A model generated the notes under the pieces. It was not told where the DNA came from. It did no database searches and was given only the letters and a program-made list of their open reading frames with translations. Below, piece after piece: positions 13,646 through 24,450 of a stretch of DNA of 64,000 nt. The stretch lies in the NCBI GenBank assembly GCA_038503035.1, contig JAVSML010038971.1, forward strand, positions 1 to 64,000. The letters run 5' to 3'. A program made the translations under genes and the position numbers. The DNA is from Crocodylus rhombifer (lineage: Eukaryota > Chordata > Crocodylia > Crocodylidae). Position 1 is the first letter of the stretch. The number at the start of each line of letters is the position of its first letter.

Positions 13646-14049
13646 CCCCCAAAACTGCATATGGGCACCCAGTATTAATAGCTTGTTTTTAAGAAGTTGC
13701 AATATCAAAGTCCAGTAAAGCAATACAACCCCCAGGTAGTTCACACCTTTGAAAATCAGACACCTTAATACAAGTTAACCACCCAGGCTGGAAAAGTTAG
13801 ATTAAATAATTGTTACTACTTGTGGGAAATACTGATAGGTCCTTTTTAATTCAAGTGTCCTTATTCTTATGCTATATAACTTATTCTTGAGCACTTACAA
13901 ACCAATTTAAAATGGTAATGCTTTGTAATCAGACATTTCCCCCTTGGTCAAGCTATTTACTGAAACAAAGCCCAGGCATGAGAAGCGCAACCTAATGCCT
14001 CCAGGATTTCAATTAAATAAGAATTGCCGTTAGATTGGATGGCTTAGAA

Positions 14050-14454
14050 ACATATTAGTAACTTGTAAGTCTGAGCTGGCCAACAGTGGGGTGCGAGGGG
14101 GGAGCACTGTGATGAGGAAGGGTTAATGAATTCTTGGCATTATGCCTGTTTTGTGGTAAATTGTATTTTTGTGGGCCCTGTATATGGGGAGAAACTGTAC
14201 TTTGAAAACAAGTTAGAGGTTTTTTTCCTGCTCAGGGTCTGGAGGGTTTATTATCTTCTCTACCTTTGATCCCACATGAGCCTAACTGGGGGAAGAGGCT
14301 GGGGGGACCCTGGTAGCCAGAGACCAGTGTGAACTAACAAATGAGGAAAATAAGGATGACAGGATGTGGATGCTTAAGTAGGGTTCCTAATGTCAGTATG
14401 TGCATGGAGAGTCACTTGATGGGCTCCTTGGAGAGATGAGTTTGAAGAGGAGTC
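14050..14454. repeat. GC-rich repeat-like segment related to 15195-15400
   Basis: The segment near 14222-14345 shares an ordered series of words with 15197-15310: 'tcagggt', 'gagcctaa(c/t)tggg', 'gg(a/g)agtcgggg'-like, 'agaggccagtg' and 'caaat'. The similarity is roughly two thirds by eye. It may be an old LTR or another repeat split by the LINE fragment at 14455. No family name can be given. Confidence 0.3.
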
Positions 14455-14790
14455 TCTAACGGTGTGCTCCAGGATCGGTCCTGGGAGCCCACCTTTTTAA
14501 CGTTCTCATTAGTGACCGTGGTGCAGGAGCTAGGTTTGAGTCTATGAAAATTTCAGATCATAGGAATGATGGGAAAAGGTATGATCAATACAGAGGAAGC
14601 TCCAACTCTTGTCTAGGAAGAGTGTAAATGGAGCTGAGGAGCTAAGCTATGGAAATGGGAGGAGGTTTAAGCACATGAAGTAACTCACTTAAGGACCAAT
14701 AACAAGAGCTCTTGTTTATGAGGCAACAGAAGAGGAGAGGGACCTGAGCGAACTGGTTTGTCATTGACCTGCTGGGGTTTCTGGGTTTTT
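14455..14790 (+). mobile_element. Old CR1/L2-type LINE fragment (reverse-transcriptase region)
   Basis: The bases at 14461-14516 ('ggtgtgctccaggatcggtcctggg' then 'acgttctcattagtgacc') match, in order, the CR1 stretch that encodes GVPQGSVLGP...LFNIFISDL. At 14733 'gaggagagggacctgag' recalls the 'gaaagggacctggg' stretch further downstream in CR1. Stops and gaps break it throughout, so it is an ancient relic. Confidence 0.6.
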
Positions 14791-15130
14791 TATTTTCCTC
14801 TCAAGCATTTAGCATAGGTCAAAGCTAAAGGAGGGATTTTTGACTAGACTGCACTGGTACTCCTGTTGGTTTTTGGGTATATGGTGGCCTGCAAATGCAG
14901 GGAATGGGACTTGGTGCCTGAAGAGCTCCCCCTTCCAGTCCTGTGTTTCTAGGCCTGAGCCTTTCATTTCCAGACAGGATTTACTGTCGAGGCCCCAGTC
15001 TAGGTTGATAAAAACTATAGAAACTTTTCTCCTACTGGAGTCTTGTTTGGTGGCCTTTGTGGTATGTCCTCAGTTTCTAGCAGAGAAGTCAGCCTCATGT
15101 CAATTCATGGCATAGTTGGAACAAATGAGC

Positions 15131-15530
15131 AGCCTTAGCAAAGGGACTTCAATGGCCTGAAAGGGCCTCTGGCTCAGGACGCCACTTTGTGCTCATCTGT
15201 CAGGGTGTGTCCTGGGGATTTGTTTCCTCAAGACCTCCGTTCCTATCTGAGCCTAATTGGGAGTCGGGGCCCAACCTCCAGAGGCCAGTGTTAGGGAGCA
15301 AATTTGAGACTCCCTGGAAGCTTAAGCACATATTAGGGAGGTGCCTGGAATCTCGGTGCAAATCAGAACTACCGCTCCACCAGCGAGGTGGTCTCCCTGA
15401 GGGTACCCGGACTGGTCAGTGTACCCGGCTGCTGTCAGCACCGACTTGTTCTGTGGCCAAAGAGGCAATCCTTAGTCTAGCTGTCAGATCTGACATCCTG
15501 GTCAAGGGCAGGGGGAAAGGATCATGATGG
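15131..15530. repeat. GC-rich repeat-like segment, unclassified
   Basis: This is the partner of the segment at 14222-14345. It contains a small inverted repeat (CCACCAGCGAGGTGG, 15377-15391) and a 112-codon open frame without any recognised domain. The composition is clearly more GC-rich than the surrounding intron, as in degraded LTR elements. Confidence 0.3.
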
Positions 15531-16640
15531 CTCTTTAATGCTGAAGTGATTGACACTTGCCTTGACTTATTGTTTAAGACATCAAGTAATTGCATTTAAA
15601 TGTTTACTGCGTGCCACGTTTCTGCAGCGCGATTGATTTGAATTTATGTATAGGCCATTTTATGCAGACTTTCCTAACAGCTGACAACAATTATATTTAA
15701 AAAAAGAAAAGAAAAGACAGATTCTGTGGGATAGCTTTTGAAGCAGAAAGCTCAAATGCAGAAAATCTGATTATTTGATTTATGAATGCTATCTCTTCTT
15801 TTATTTACTTTGAGCTTGGCTGCTTTTAGTATTGGTTCTTTTAGTATTGATGTGTTTTTTCCCACTATCTTCCTTCTCTTTAAAGATATTTTCTAACAGT
15901 CCCTTTTTCTCTTATGAAACAAATACATATTTACTGCCTTGTGCTGTCTTTTGACAAAATAATTTCTACTGAAAATATTTCAACAATAAATAGCTTTTGC
16001 TTTTCTTTTTCATGGTGGCACACAGGTGGTAGCTCTATTTAGCCTTCTTTCTTTTCAGATGCATGTTCTTCAGCAGAGACTACCAAGGGCCAAAATTAAT
16101 TTCTGATGTAACCTAATGGAAGCCAGTTGCACTATAGCGGGAATCAGTAGCAGATCCAGCAACAGGGCAAGGCGGTGCAGTGAGCAGTGGGTGCTGAAGT
16201 GCCCCAGATGATTGGGGCAGGGTCTGTCTGGAGCCCCTGCCTTCATATGGCGCTAGAGCCCAGAAAGTGCAAGCTGGTACTGTTCGCTCTTCCTCTCTGT
16301 CCTCGTCCCCAGTGAGTTCACTAGCAGCAGAAAGGAGGGGGTGAGTGGCAATGGAAGCACTCGCCTGCTGGGCTCCAGAGCAGGCCCCACACAGAGTGCT
16401 TATATGTGGTACATCCAGAAGGGATTGTGACCACCCCACCACACCCTCCAGATCCACCTCTGCCAAGGATGGCTCTAACCTGGAATATTACTTGCTCAGT
16501 ACTTGGTAAAAGTAGGCACAGTATTTACCACGATGTCTGGGCTTGCATTAAGGAATCCAAGTGCCATTTTGTATAGTGTTTTTTCTAGTGTTTTCCATTT
16601 TTGTGGGCTTGCTGCTTCACATGAAGTCTAACAACTTTTA
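15531..16640. other. Intron; GC-rich patch at 16110-16480
   Basis: 15531-16100 is T-rich intron with nothing recognised. 16110-16480 is a GC-rich patch with a 117-codon minus-strand open frame whose peptide has no domain; this could be a decayed repeat, but I cannot place it. Confidence 0.4.
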
Positions 16641-17155
16641 GACTAACAACTGGAGTACTGTGTCCAGTTTTGGGCCCCCTGCTACAGAAAGGATGTGGAC
16701 AAATTGGAAAGAGTCCAGTGGAGGGCAGCAAAAATGGTGAGAGGTAGGAGGCACAGGACTTCTGAGGAGAGGCTGAGGGACCTGGTCTTATTTACTCTGG
16801 AGAAGAAAAGACTGAGAGGGGATTTAATAGTAGCTTTCAACTACCTGAAGAGGGGTTCAAAAGAGGATGGAGCTAAATTGTTCTCAGTGATGGTAGATGA
16901 CAGGACAAAGAGCAATGATCTCAAGTTGCAGCAAGGGAAGTGTAGATTAGATATTACAAAGAAATTTTTCTTTAGAAGAGTAGTAAAGCACTGGAGCAGG
17001 TTACGCAGTGAGGTGGTGGAATCTCCATCCTTGGAAGTATTTAAGACCTCACTAGACAAAGCTTTGGTTGGGATGATCTAGTTGGGGATGGTCCCACTTT
17101 TGTCTGATGACCTCCTGAGCTCCCTTCCAACACGAATTTTCTATGATTCTGTAAT
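16641..17155 (+). mobile_element. CR1 LINE 3' fragment, 5'-truncated
   Basis: It starts with the CR1 phrase 'tggagtactgtgtccagtttt' and runs to the typical end 'gatgacctcctgagctcccttcc...ttctatgattctg'. A 128-codon open frame (16695-17081) encodes the C-terminal tail, with LERVQWRAAKMV near its start, RLRDLVLFTLEKKRLRGDL (27-45) and VVESPSLEVFKTSLDKAL (107-124). This is a 5'-truncated copy of an older subfamily with an unusually intact tail frame. Confidence 0.92.
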
Positions 17156-17761
17156 TTACTGTGCCTATGTTTACAAGATGCGTTAGATGGGTTAACGGAG
17201 GTTTTTACTTAAATCCTTGGTGCAAGGTGATGTCAGTTTTGTTTGATTCTGGGTGTGTTCCTTGCAGATGCTTTATGTTTTGATGCCTGGGTCATCTTTA
17301 CTCCTTCCTTCCCCTGATGAGCTCTGATTTTACAGTGTATCGTAAAAATAGATTTGGGACACAGACCTGAAAAGGTGATACTTTTCTACCTTGCTGCCTA
17401 TCCTGTTGTACAATGCTGCGATAGCCATCTCATACTCTTTGGTCCAGGCCACTGATTAGGGTCAGACCCCTTGGCACTTTTGGACATCAAGCTCCAAATT
17501 AAAAATGATGTGAATGATTAGTCTGTATCAAAATGTCTATCCTGTTCAATTCAATACATCTCCTATACCCCCCTGAATATCCAGGTATCTGCGCAGTGGG
17601 TGGCATACATTCAATGGTTTTATGCATCAAAAGGCAGCTCACAAACTTTACCCTGTTCTTCCCAGAGGCTTAACTTAGTTGAACTTAAATGCATAAAAAG
17701 AGCATTTTGTTGGTAAAAAGCACTTGGCCTTGACTGGAAGGTTAAATAAAATATTTCAGAA

Positions 17762-17957
17762 GCTCCTCTCTGGCTAATGCCACTGTTGGTAGTATGTGAT
17801 CAAGGGCTATCAGTGCAACATCTTCTGGATGCTATGGGCATTTATGCCCATGCTCCGGGGCGAGGGGACGGGGGCTCTTTAATTAGAGCAGCTCTGAGAT
17901 CGGCCTTTAAATAAAGGGTCCCAAGTGCCTTGTGTATCAACATCCCCATGCTGAAAA
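17762..17957. repeat. Unclassified interspersed repeat, copy A
   Basis: It aligns by eye with 19026-19225. Shared words include 'tctggctaatg', 'gatcaagg', 'cagtgcaacatc', 'gctatgggcatttatg', 'ctctttaattagag', 'gtgtatcaacatccccatgctgaaaa'. It contains inverted 'TTTAATTAGAG ... CTCTGAG' arms. The family is not recognised; it is probably a non-autonomous DNA transposon. Copy A lacks the right third seen in copy B. Confidence 0.75.
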
Positions 17958-17999
17958 TAGTTAAGCAAGGTAGCAGATATGCACATAATAGTCATCACG

Positions 18000-18500
18000 T
18001 AGGGATTCATGCAGGCCAGCTGTCACACCAGGTCATGGGCGGCCAGATCTGAGGCCACTCAGGGATCAAAGTGCTGAGCAGTGTCAGGAGGAATGAGCAA
18101 TATCCAGAGACAAGGAAGCCAGGAGGTTGGTTTGAAAATGGGGTCTAGGAACAAGCCAAGTCAGGAGATCAGGCAGAGAGTGGAGTCAGAGAAGAAGCCA
18201 GGTCCAGAAACCAGGGGATCAAGTACAGAGCAGAGTCTGAGCACAAGCGGGAGGCAACAGCAGAACAGTCTAGGATCAGATTGAGCCCTGTTGTCCAGAC
18301 ACTTCTTGTACCTGCTCAGGAGCTTATATGGGGGAAGTGGAGGGTCAGCTCATCCTAACTTGCCACTCTTGTGGCAGGGCTTGCATGGAGAGCTAGGCCT
18401 TAATGAAGACATCAGGCCAGCTTTGCTGTCTGGATGGGCAGCCACAGAGTGGAAGGCTGGGATGAGCAAGCTGTGCTGGCCAAGCTGAGGCCCTGTGTTC
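18000..18500. repeat. LTR-retrotransposon-like leader or LTR remnant
   Basis: This GC-rich, purine-rich stretch is built of iterated phrases such as 'caggagatcaggcagagag', 'ggaagccagg', 'gtccagaaaccagggg' and 'agagtctgag'. Such phrasing is typical of untranslated leaders of Gypsy-type LTR elements in sauropsids (memory). An inverted pair 'aggccagctgtc / catcaggccagctttg' occurs. No protease, RT or integrase frame is present. The assignment is tentative. Confidence 0.35.
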
Positions 18501-19025
18501 AAGGCCCTGGCCTGACACCAGCTTTGCATGTAGTTCACACATATATAACTGTAGCATGTAACAGTGGAAATGTTTGGAGATCAGGAAACTGTTTTCTGGA
18601 AACTCTTGAAAAATCTGCCCTTCCTTGTTTAAAATTAGTCTTAAAAAAATCTAATTTGGGGAGATATTAGTATATACAGAAATACATTTTTGTGTCATGA
18701 AGAACATTTGGGATTTCTTTCTAGCCAGTTCAGGCCTTGGACTCAACATATTTACAGTAGCAAGGGAGTGCTAGGCTGGAAGTAAGTAATGGACCAAGGC
18801 AAAGAGCAGAAATTGATCATTCTGGAAAATCTGACATCTGACTTGCCTACCTCAGGATATTCAAACTGCTTGGGAATGAATGACTTGGGCTGAGTGACTG
18901 CTAATGGCGCTGGGAATTGTTTATGTACCCAGTGCATTAAGAAAAATTATGATGTTTTTTTCTGAGCCACTTTGTCACAACTGGTGACAAACTACTGCAG
19001 TGATGTGTGCCTGAAATACTTGGAC

Positions 19026-19365
19026 GCTAGTCTCTGGCTAATGTTGGTAGTCTGTGATCAAGGACTAGCAGTGCAACATCTGCTGAATGCTATGGGCATT
19101 TATGCACATGCTCCAGGAGTGGGAGGAGGGAGCGGATGGCTCTTTAATTAGAGTGGCTCTGAGATTGGCTCTAATTAAAGCATCCCAAGTGTCTCGTGTA
19201 TCAACATCCCCATGCTGAAAAATGGCAGCAGGGGCGCTTTAACTAAAGCTCATCAAACAAGCTTTAGTTAAAGCACCCCCACCACCATTCTTTAGTGATA
19301 CATGAGATGCTTGAGTCTGCTGGAGCGTGCTGTAATTACACTGCTCGTGTATAGGTGCCCTATGA
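19026..19365. repeat. Unclassified hairpin-rich interspersed repeat, copy B
   Basis: This is the longer copy of the repeat at 17762. It contains two clear stem-loops: 'tctttaattagag ... ctctaattaaag' (about 19142-19180) and 'gctttaactaaagc ... gctttagttaaagc' (19228-19274). Mirrored 'gtgtatcaacatc / gatacatgagatg' words follow. Inverted organisation suggests a non-autonomous DNA transposon; termini are not secure. Confidence 0.7.
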
Positions 19366-21835
19366 GCTGGCAAGCCCATCTCTACGTTTCATATTGTTTC
19401 CCCTAAAACCATTGATTCTGACAAAACACCAGTATTCTTCTTTTCCATAGGTCCAGTGGAGCCCATTGGCTGAGGTTTCCTTCAGTGGCTCCATTGTTGT
19501 AATAATAGGAGCTTTGCCCCTTCTGCCCAGCCCTCCTCCCTCCTTGCAAACGGGCTGAAGAACCCACCTCCAGCCTCCCACGTTCCTGCAAGGCGCATAG
19601 GCCCTGGTAAGCCACGGGCCTTCGCTGTATTCCTTAGTGCCCAGTAGTAGGACTTCTAGTAAAACCGTATAGCCAAGCTGCCCCAGGAACCTTTTGAAAT
19701 GGAGAGTCTCCACTGGGAAGAGCACTCCGTCGTTATGGTGATACAGCCCAGGTTGCATTACCTTTCCACAGTAAGCTCTGTCAAATGCTGGGAAGGAGGA
19801 GGAAAAGGTGTGCTGCTCTAGTGTGATAATATCTTTTTTGAAGCGTGGTTAGTAGATGGCTTTTGACTGATTACAGCACGGCTTTGGGAAGTTGAGATGT
19901 GAATTGCAAATATTACCCTCCGTACCACCCCCACCATGCGCACATGTGAGAGAAAGAACTTACATGTGGATCCCCTCTATAGAAGTTTTGGTTGAGTAAA
20001 GTTGAATCTCTTTTGCTTTCCTCCATTGAGTCCCTCTTCATGTCTCACTTCCCAAAAGGGGAAGTAAGGACTTTCAAACCTTTCTATTTCCTCAATAAAA
20101 AGGCATTTAAACAGCAAGAGCTCTACAGCATCAGAAGAGTCGATTTTGGAAACCTTTTTATTATAGCTGTTTTATAAATGTATTAGACTCTAAACAAAGT
20201 GTCCGATTAAAAGCAATATTTTTTTTTTGCACGAGGCAAGGAGTCTCAGGAAGTTACCTAAAAGCTCATCTATGTCCATCCCAAACTATGTAGTTGGTCC
20301 ACTAAAAGATTATTACGGCTAAAGCATACCATCATTGTTTTTTTAATGATTTTTATTTTTGCCCTCTTACAAATCAATTGAAATCCACCTTAATTTAACA
20401 AAACATCTCCCCAGTGAAAATAGGGATATTTTAACTTTCTGAGGCTTTTGTGCCCTCTGAAGAAATAGTATTTGGTCGCACTTTGTATTAAAGGTATATA
20501 TAGCTTTATACAAAGTTAATAAATGATTAATAGATGTCAATAGGTTGCCACATATAATGCTGCCTTCTGATATGGCCTTGGCATGTGTACCCATCTTTTT
20601 CTCCTTCAGAGGATATGAGTCTTTTGGAGCACCACCTAGTGCGACTTGCTCTTTACCTCAAGCTGCGAGATCTGTGTTTCTGTTCTGGAGTTCCCTAGTT
20701 TGGTTCCTAGCATTAGCCAAGATGTCTAGTACCAACTCATTCATAAATGACCGAGCGGACTGCTTTGATGTCCATTTGTCTGTAGAGCAGTAAGTGCAGG
20801 GCACCTAAACTAGTCTTAGGCCTTCTCACAGTTCCCTGTTTCCAGAAAGTGATTTGCTGACTGCTTGTCTCTGTATTATGCCACCGAAGCAGCACATATC
20901 TGATTTAGCATATCATTGTCTCAAAACCATTTAAGAACGCTAAAGGCACAGGAAATGACCAGGCCCCAGCCTCTCCCTCCAACTCTGTGGTCTACCAAAA
21001 GAACTTGTCTTTTTTGTCTTTTCCCTCTATTTTGATTTTAGTTCCTGAATATTATCTGGTCATGAGATGGGTGAGCACTGTTGCTGATGAAGTAAGCTTG
21101 CCCGTGGCTTGGAATGTCATTCTTTTTCATTGTTTCCCTTTCAAACCTTTTCCCTGATTTTTACCTGTGGTGCAGAAATTTTTATCCAGCTGTTCATGCA
21201 ACAAGTTTGTGGAACACAAAAGAGATTAAGTAGTCCCGTAATTGATTTATTTGCATGCTTTCATGTTTAAGCCCGGGGCAAAGCTGCAGATGTATACGTG
21301 TTGTAGGTAGATTCCATTTACAAAGTGTCTATTCGTTTAGTTTACAAAATACCTATTAGTCAAATTGAGAGCTATTTATCAAATCCATGCACAGGGAAGC
21401 CAATATCTCTGTTGTAATTAACATATTTTTATTCCACATTAAGTATGCATGCATTAAAAATCCCCTGCAAAAATAGCACATTGTTTTAAATTAATAGTGA
21501 AGGTCTGATTTAAGCTGTGCCACTTTCCCCCCCTGCTTAACAGTCAGCTTTCATTATCAGCCGGGTTTTAAAACCGAGCAATTAAAGTTCTTCCTGTTTG
21601 CATGGTATTTCATACGGCAGTTTTGTAGTGCAGAAATTTTCAAAGTCACATTAGTGACTTAGGAGTGTAAGTCTCATTTCCAAAAGTAATTTAGACACTT
21701 AACAGTTAAAGTTTAAAGGCATTTCAGTATCTAAAGATGCAGATAGGCCCTCAGATGTTTCTGAAAATCTCACTAGATGCTTTACTCACACTAGCGTTAA
21801 AAAAATCTGGCCTTTAAAACCCCATTGATACTCAT
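19366..21835. other. Intron, no feature recognised; possibly conserved stretch 21240-21610
   Basis: There are no repeats or exons that I can name. A 132-codon minus-strand open frame (19360-19758) has no domain. The segment 21240-21610 is rich in ATTA, TTTGCAT and TAATTA words and lacks repeat signatures, which is how conserved intronic elements often look; this is only a suggestion. Confidence 0.45.
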
Positions 21836-22791
21836 TACGGTTGTGCGAAGCTTTGATAACCGATTCAATTTGGGGGAGATTTGGCCCAATTTGGTGGCAG
21901 ATTCTCCAAATACAAATTGAATTGGGAGACCCAGTAAAAAGTCTGAATCAAATCGGAAGCCTCCAAATCGATTCAGAGACATGTGGCGCCAATTCGGAGA
22001 TTTGGCCATGGACTAAACAAGCACACTGGACATAGCTGCCTCCTCTAGCTGGTAAGTCTGTTGTGGATGGTGGAGACGGGAGGGAAGGGGCATTGGGGGG
22101 GGCAGATCAACATCCCCACAGCGAGGGAGGGATTGGGGCTGGGATAAGCTGGGGGGGGTGGGACTGGGGGGCTCCTGTCACTGTGCACCAGCGGTCCGGG
22201 AGCTACTCTTCCAGTGGGTCCTTGGGCGACTTTCACTGCCAGTCAGGTGGAGCCAGGGCTGTGCTCTGGGCTGCGGCTGAGGCTAGCCGCTGGAGGGTAG
22301 CCCTGGCTCCACCTGCCCCACGGGGCACAGCCTGGTGGTGGGCGGCTGGGGCGAGCTTCCCGAATCACAGCCCAGCCCAGCCTGCCCTGCGCAGATCTGG
22401 GGGCACATGCCCACTCCCATGCCCTCCCGGACCGGCGGCATGCAGTGCTGGGAGCCCCGCGCCCCGTTGTCCTGGCTGGGCAACTTGTCCCAGCCCCAAC
22501 CGCAATCCCTCCCTCGCTGTTGGGGCGTTGATCTGTCCCCTCCATGCCCCTTTCCTCTCCCTTCCACCTACCACAGCAGACTTACCAGCTGGAGGCAGCT
22601 ATGTCCAGCGTGGTCCATGACTGCTGCCTGTTTAGTCTATGGCCGAATCTACGAATCTATGCTGAATCGTCTAATCCAATTTGGCTGAATCAAATCGGGA
22701 AAGTGCCTCTAATCACCGAATTGAATCACTGTCCCTCCGAACTGGCCAAATCCAAATCTGAATTGAATGCTTGCCATTTTGCACAGGCCTA
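21836..22791. mobile_element. Foldback hAT-like DNA transposon (956 bp), type 1 core
   Basis: The termini are TACGGTTGTGCGAAGCTT (left) and, inverted, TAGGCCTGTGCAAAATGG (right). An 8-bp target-site duplication, ATACTCAT (21828-21835) versus ATGCTCAT (22792-22799), matches at 7 of 8. About 150 bp inside each end are rich in GATTCAA, AATCGG and AAATCTGAATC words in both orientations. The GC-rich middle is itself an inverted repeat: for example the 'ctaaacaagcacactggacatagctgcctcc' side at 22013 pairs with 22580-22640. It has no transposase frame. The 185-codon and shorter frames on both strands are by-products of GC richness. The 8-bp duplication fits hAT mobilisation; the family name is unknown to me. 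Confidence 0.85.
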
Positions 22792-22799
22792 ATGCTCAT

Positions 22800-24329
22800 T
22801 GGAAATTGTAGTCCTATGTCCCTGCCATTTCTTAAAAATGATCACATGGAACACTTCTGTCCATGATCAGTAATGATTTTCATTGATATTTCTGCATTGC
22901 CATACGGATGCACTGATTGAAGAACATCTGAAACATGCATTAAAACAATACGGCTGTCCGGAGACTGAAGGCCCTTTTCAGTTATGCCTCCATCGTGTTT
23001 GCATGATGATCTCCATTATCTTCCACTGGAGTCAGCAGGAGCTGAGTATGGTCCCATCAGGAGAAATTCACTGCACCTTGAGTGAACTCCAAGGCAAATA
23101 TTCAGCTGCAAGGGTACAAATGGGAGTTAATTTAGAGAGAGGGAAAAAGTGGGGAGGACAGTGGAAGATGAGTCCTACCCCTGCTGCGCATTGAGCTGAA
23201 CAGGTTGGAGCATAGAGTAAAAATAGTCTTTGGAAGAGCAGCACTGCTTGTACTCCTCCAGATTCACATTGTGGGCATAATAATTTGTATTCATGCTGCT
23301 TTCAGTGAGCTATCTGCAGAACCATGTGAGCACTTTGTTTGAGAACTTTTGCAAATATGTTGAACACAGAGTCTCTCCACTTATCACATAATTAGAGTTG
23401 GATGCACTGCATAGCAGTAGGCAACAGAGTTCCACATTTATCTTCACTTGCGAGGGGTGAGTTTCACTGCTTTGTTTCTCTCTGCCAAGGTCATGAAGTA
23501 CATGAAGTTTTCTATTTAATCTCCAGATAAACACATTTCAGCGGTACATAAAACAACAGCGTGCCGCCTTTATAATCCGAAAGCAATGGAGGAACACATG
23601 TATGAGTACGGCAAAGGTTCTGTGAATGGGAATGACCGTTCAAACGGTACGCAGTTGAGGAGTAGCACAAAGATACTTCACCGCTTCCGCAGATCTCTTT
23701 GGTTTGAGCCCATACACATCATAAACCTGCGTTCTTGCTGGATCTTTTTTTTTAACTTTCCAGAAGACTGGTATTCCCTTCCCGTCCTTGATTAGTTGTG
23801 ATCAGCTGATTTGAGTCATCCTGATGTGAACCTCCCTGCAAGCCCTTGCCTTTTCTAACCCTTTGGTTATGCTTGGAAAGGCAGCAACAACTCAGCAGTA
23901 ATAACAGCAATTCTCACTACAGCTGGTAGAGTCTCACCACAGCATCGTTCCAGTGCTGACTATCCTCCAAAGACTTCTTCCATCTGCTTCCACTAAGAGC
24001 AAATATCCAAACACTGAGAGCAGCAAAAAGCCATAAAACCACAATTTATTGCTCTCTTCTACAAGAACTGAAGGTTAATATGCTTCCTCAATGTGGTCTA
24101 TGAAGTGTGAACTTTACCATAGATATTAAGTTCTGAATTACAAAGCAAACAGTAGCAGTAACCGTTTTGAATATATCAAGCAGAAATGCATTTGGGAAAG
24201 TCATTTGATAATAGAAATTAAAGAAAAAAACAGCTATGGTGTGAAGCATGAGCTAATTAAAGGTAATGGGCAGACTCCTGTCATAGCCCAGCACCTCTAA
24301 CTCAGGAAAGCTGTATTTAAAAAAAAAAA
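22800..24329. other. Intron, no feature recognised
   Basis: Ordinary intron sequence with short open frames only. No repeat family, exon or RNA gene was recognised. Confidence 0.5.
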
Positions 24330-24450
24330 GTTTGCTTGAACTACATCTCCCATGATGCACAGCAATCATGGGCTTCTGTGATATACTGCCTCTTGTCTGG
24401 AAGAGGGGGAGACCATGATGTACCATGGGAGATTGCAGTTTGATTATAGG
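24330..24450. repeat. Short foldback repeat ('actacatctcccatgatgc' type)
   Basis: The arm 'ttgaactacatctcccatg' at about 24335 pairs, inverted, with 'catgggagattgcagtttga' at 24424-24443. The loop is about 75 bp. This matches a common amniote palindromic repeat style, but I cannot name the family. Confidence 0.55.

Noticed and set aside
16113..16466. 117-codon minus-strand frame in a GC-rich patch
   Set aside because: No domain; likely degraded repeat sequence.
19360..19758. 132-codon minus-strand frame
   Set aside because: No recognisable domain and no promoter or splice support; chance ORF in a mildly GC-rich patch.
22063..22620. 185-codon plus-strand open frame with overlapping frames on both strands
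   Set aside because: It lies in the GC-rich foldback core of a transposon; stop codons are rare there by composition, frames exist on both strands, and the peptide has no domain.
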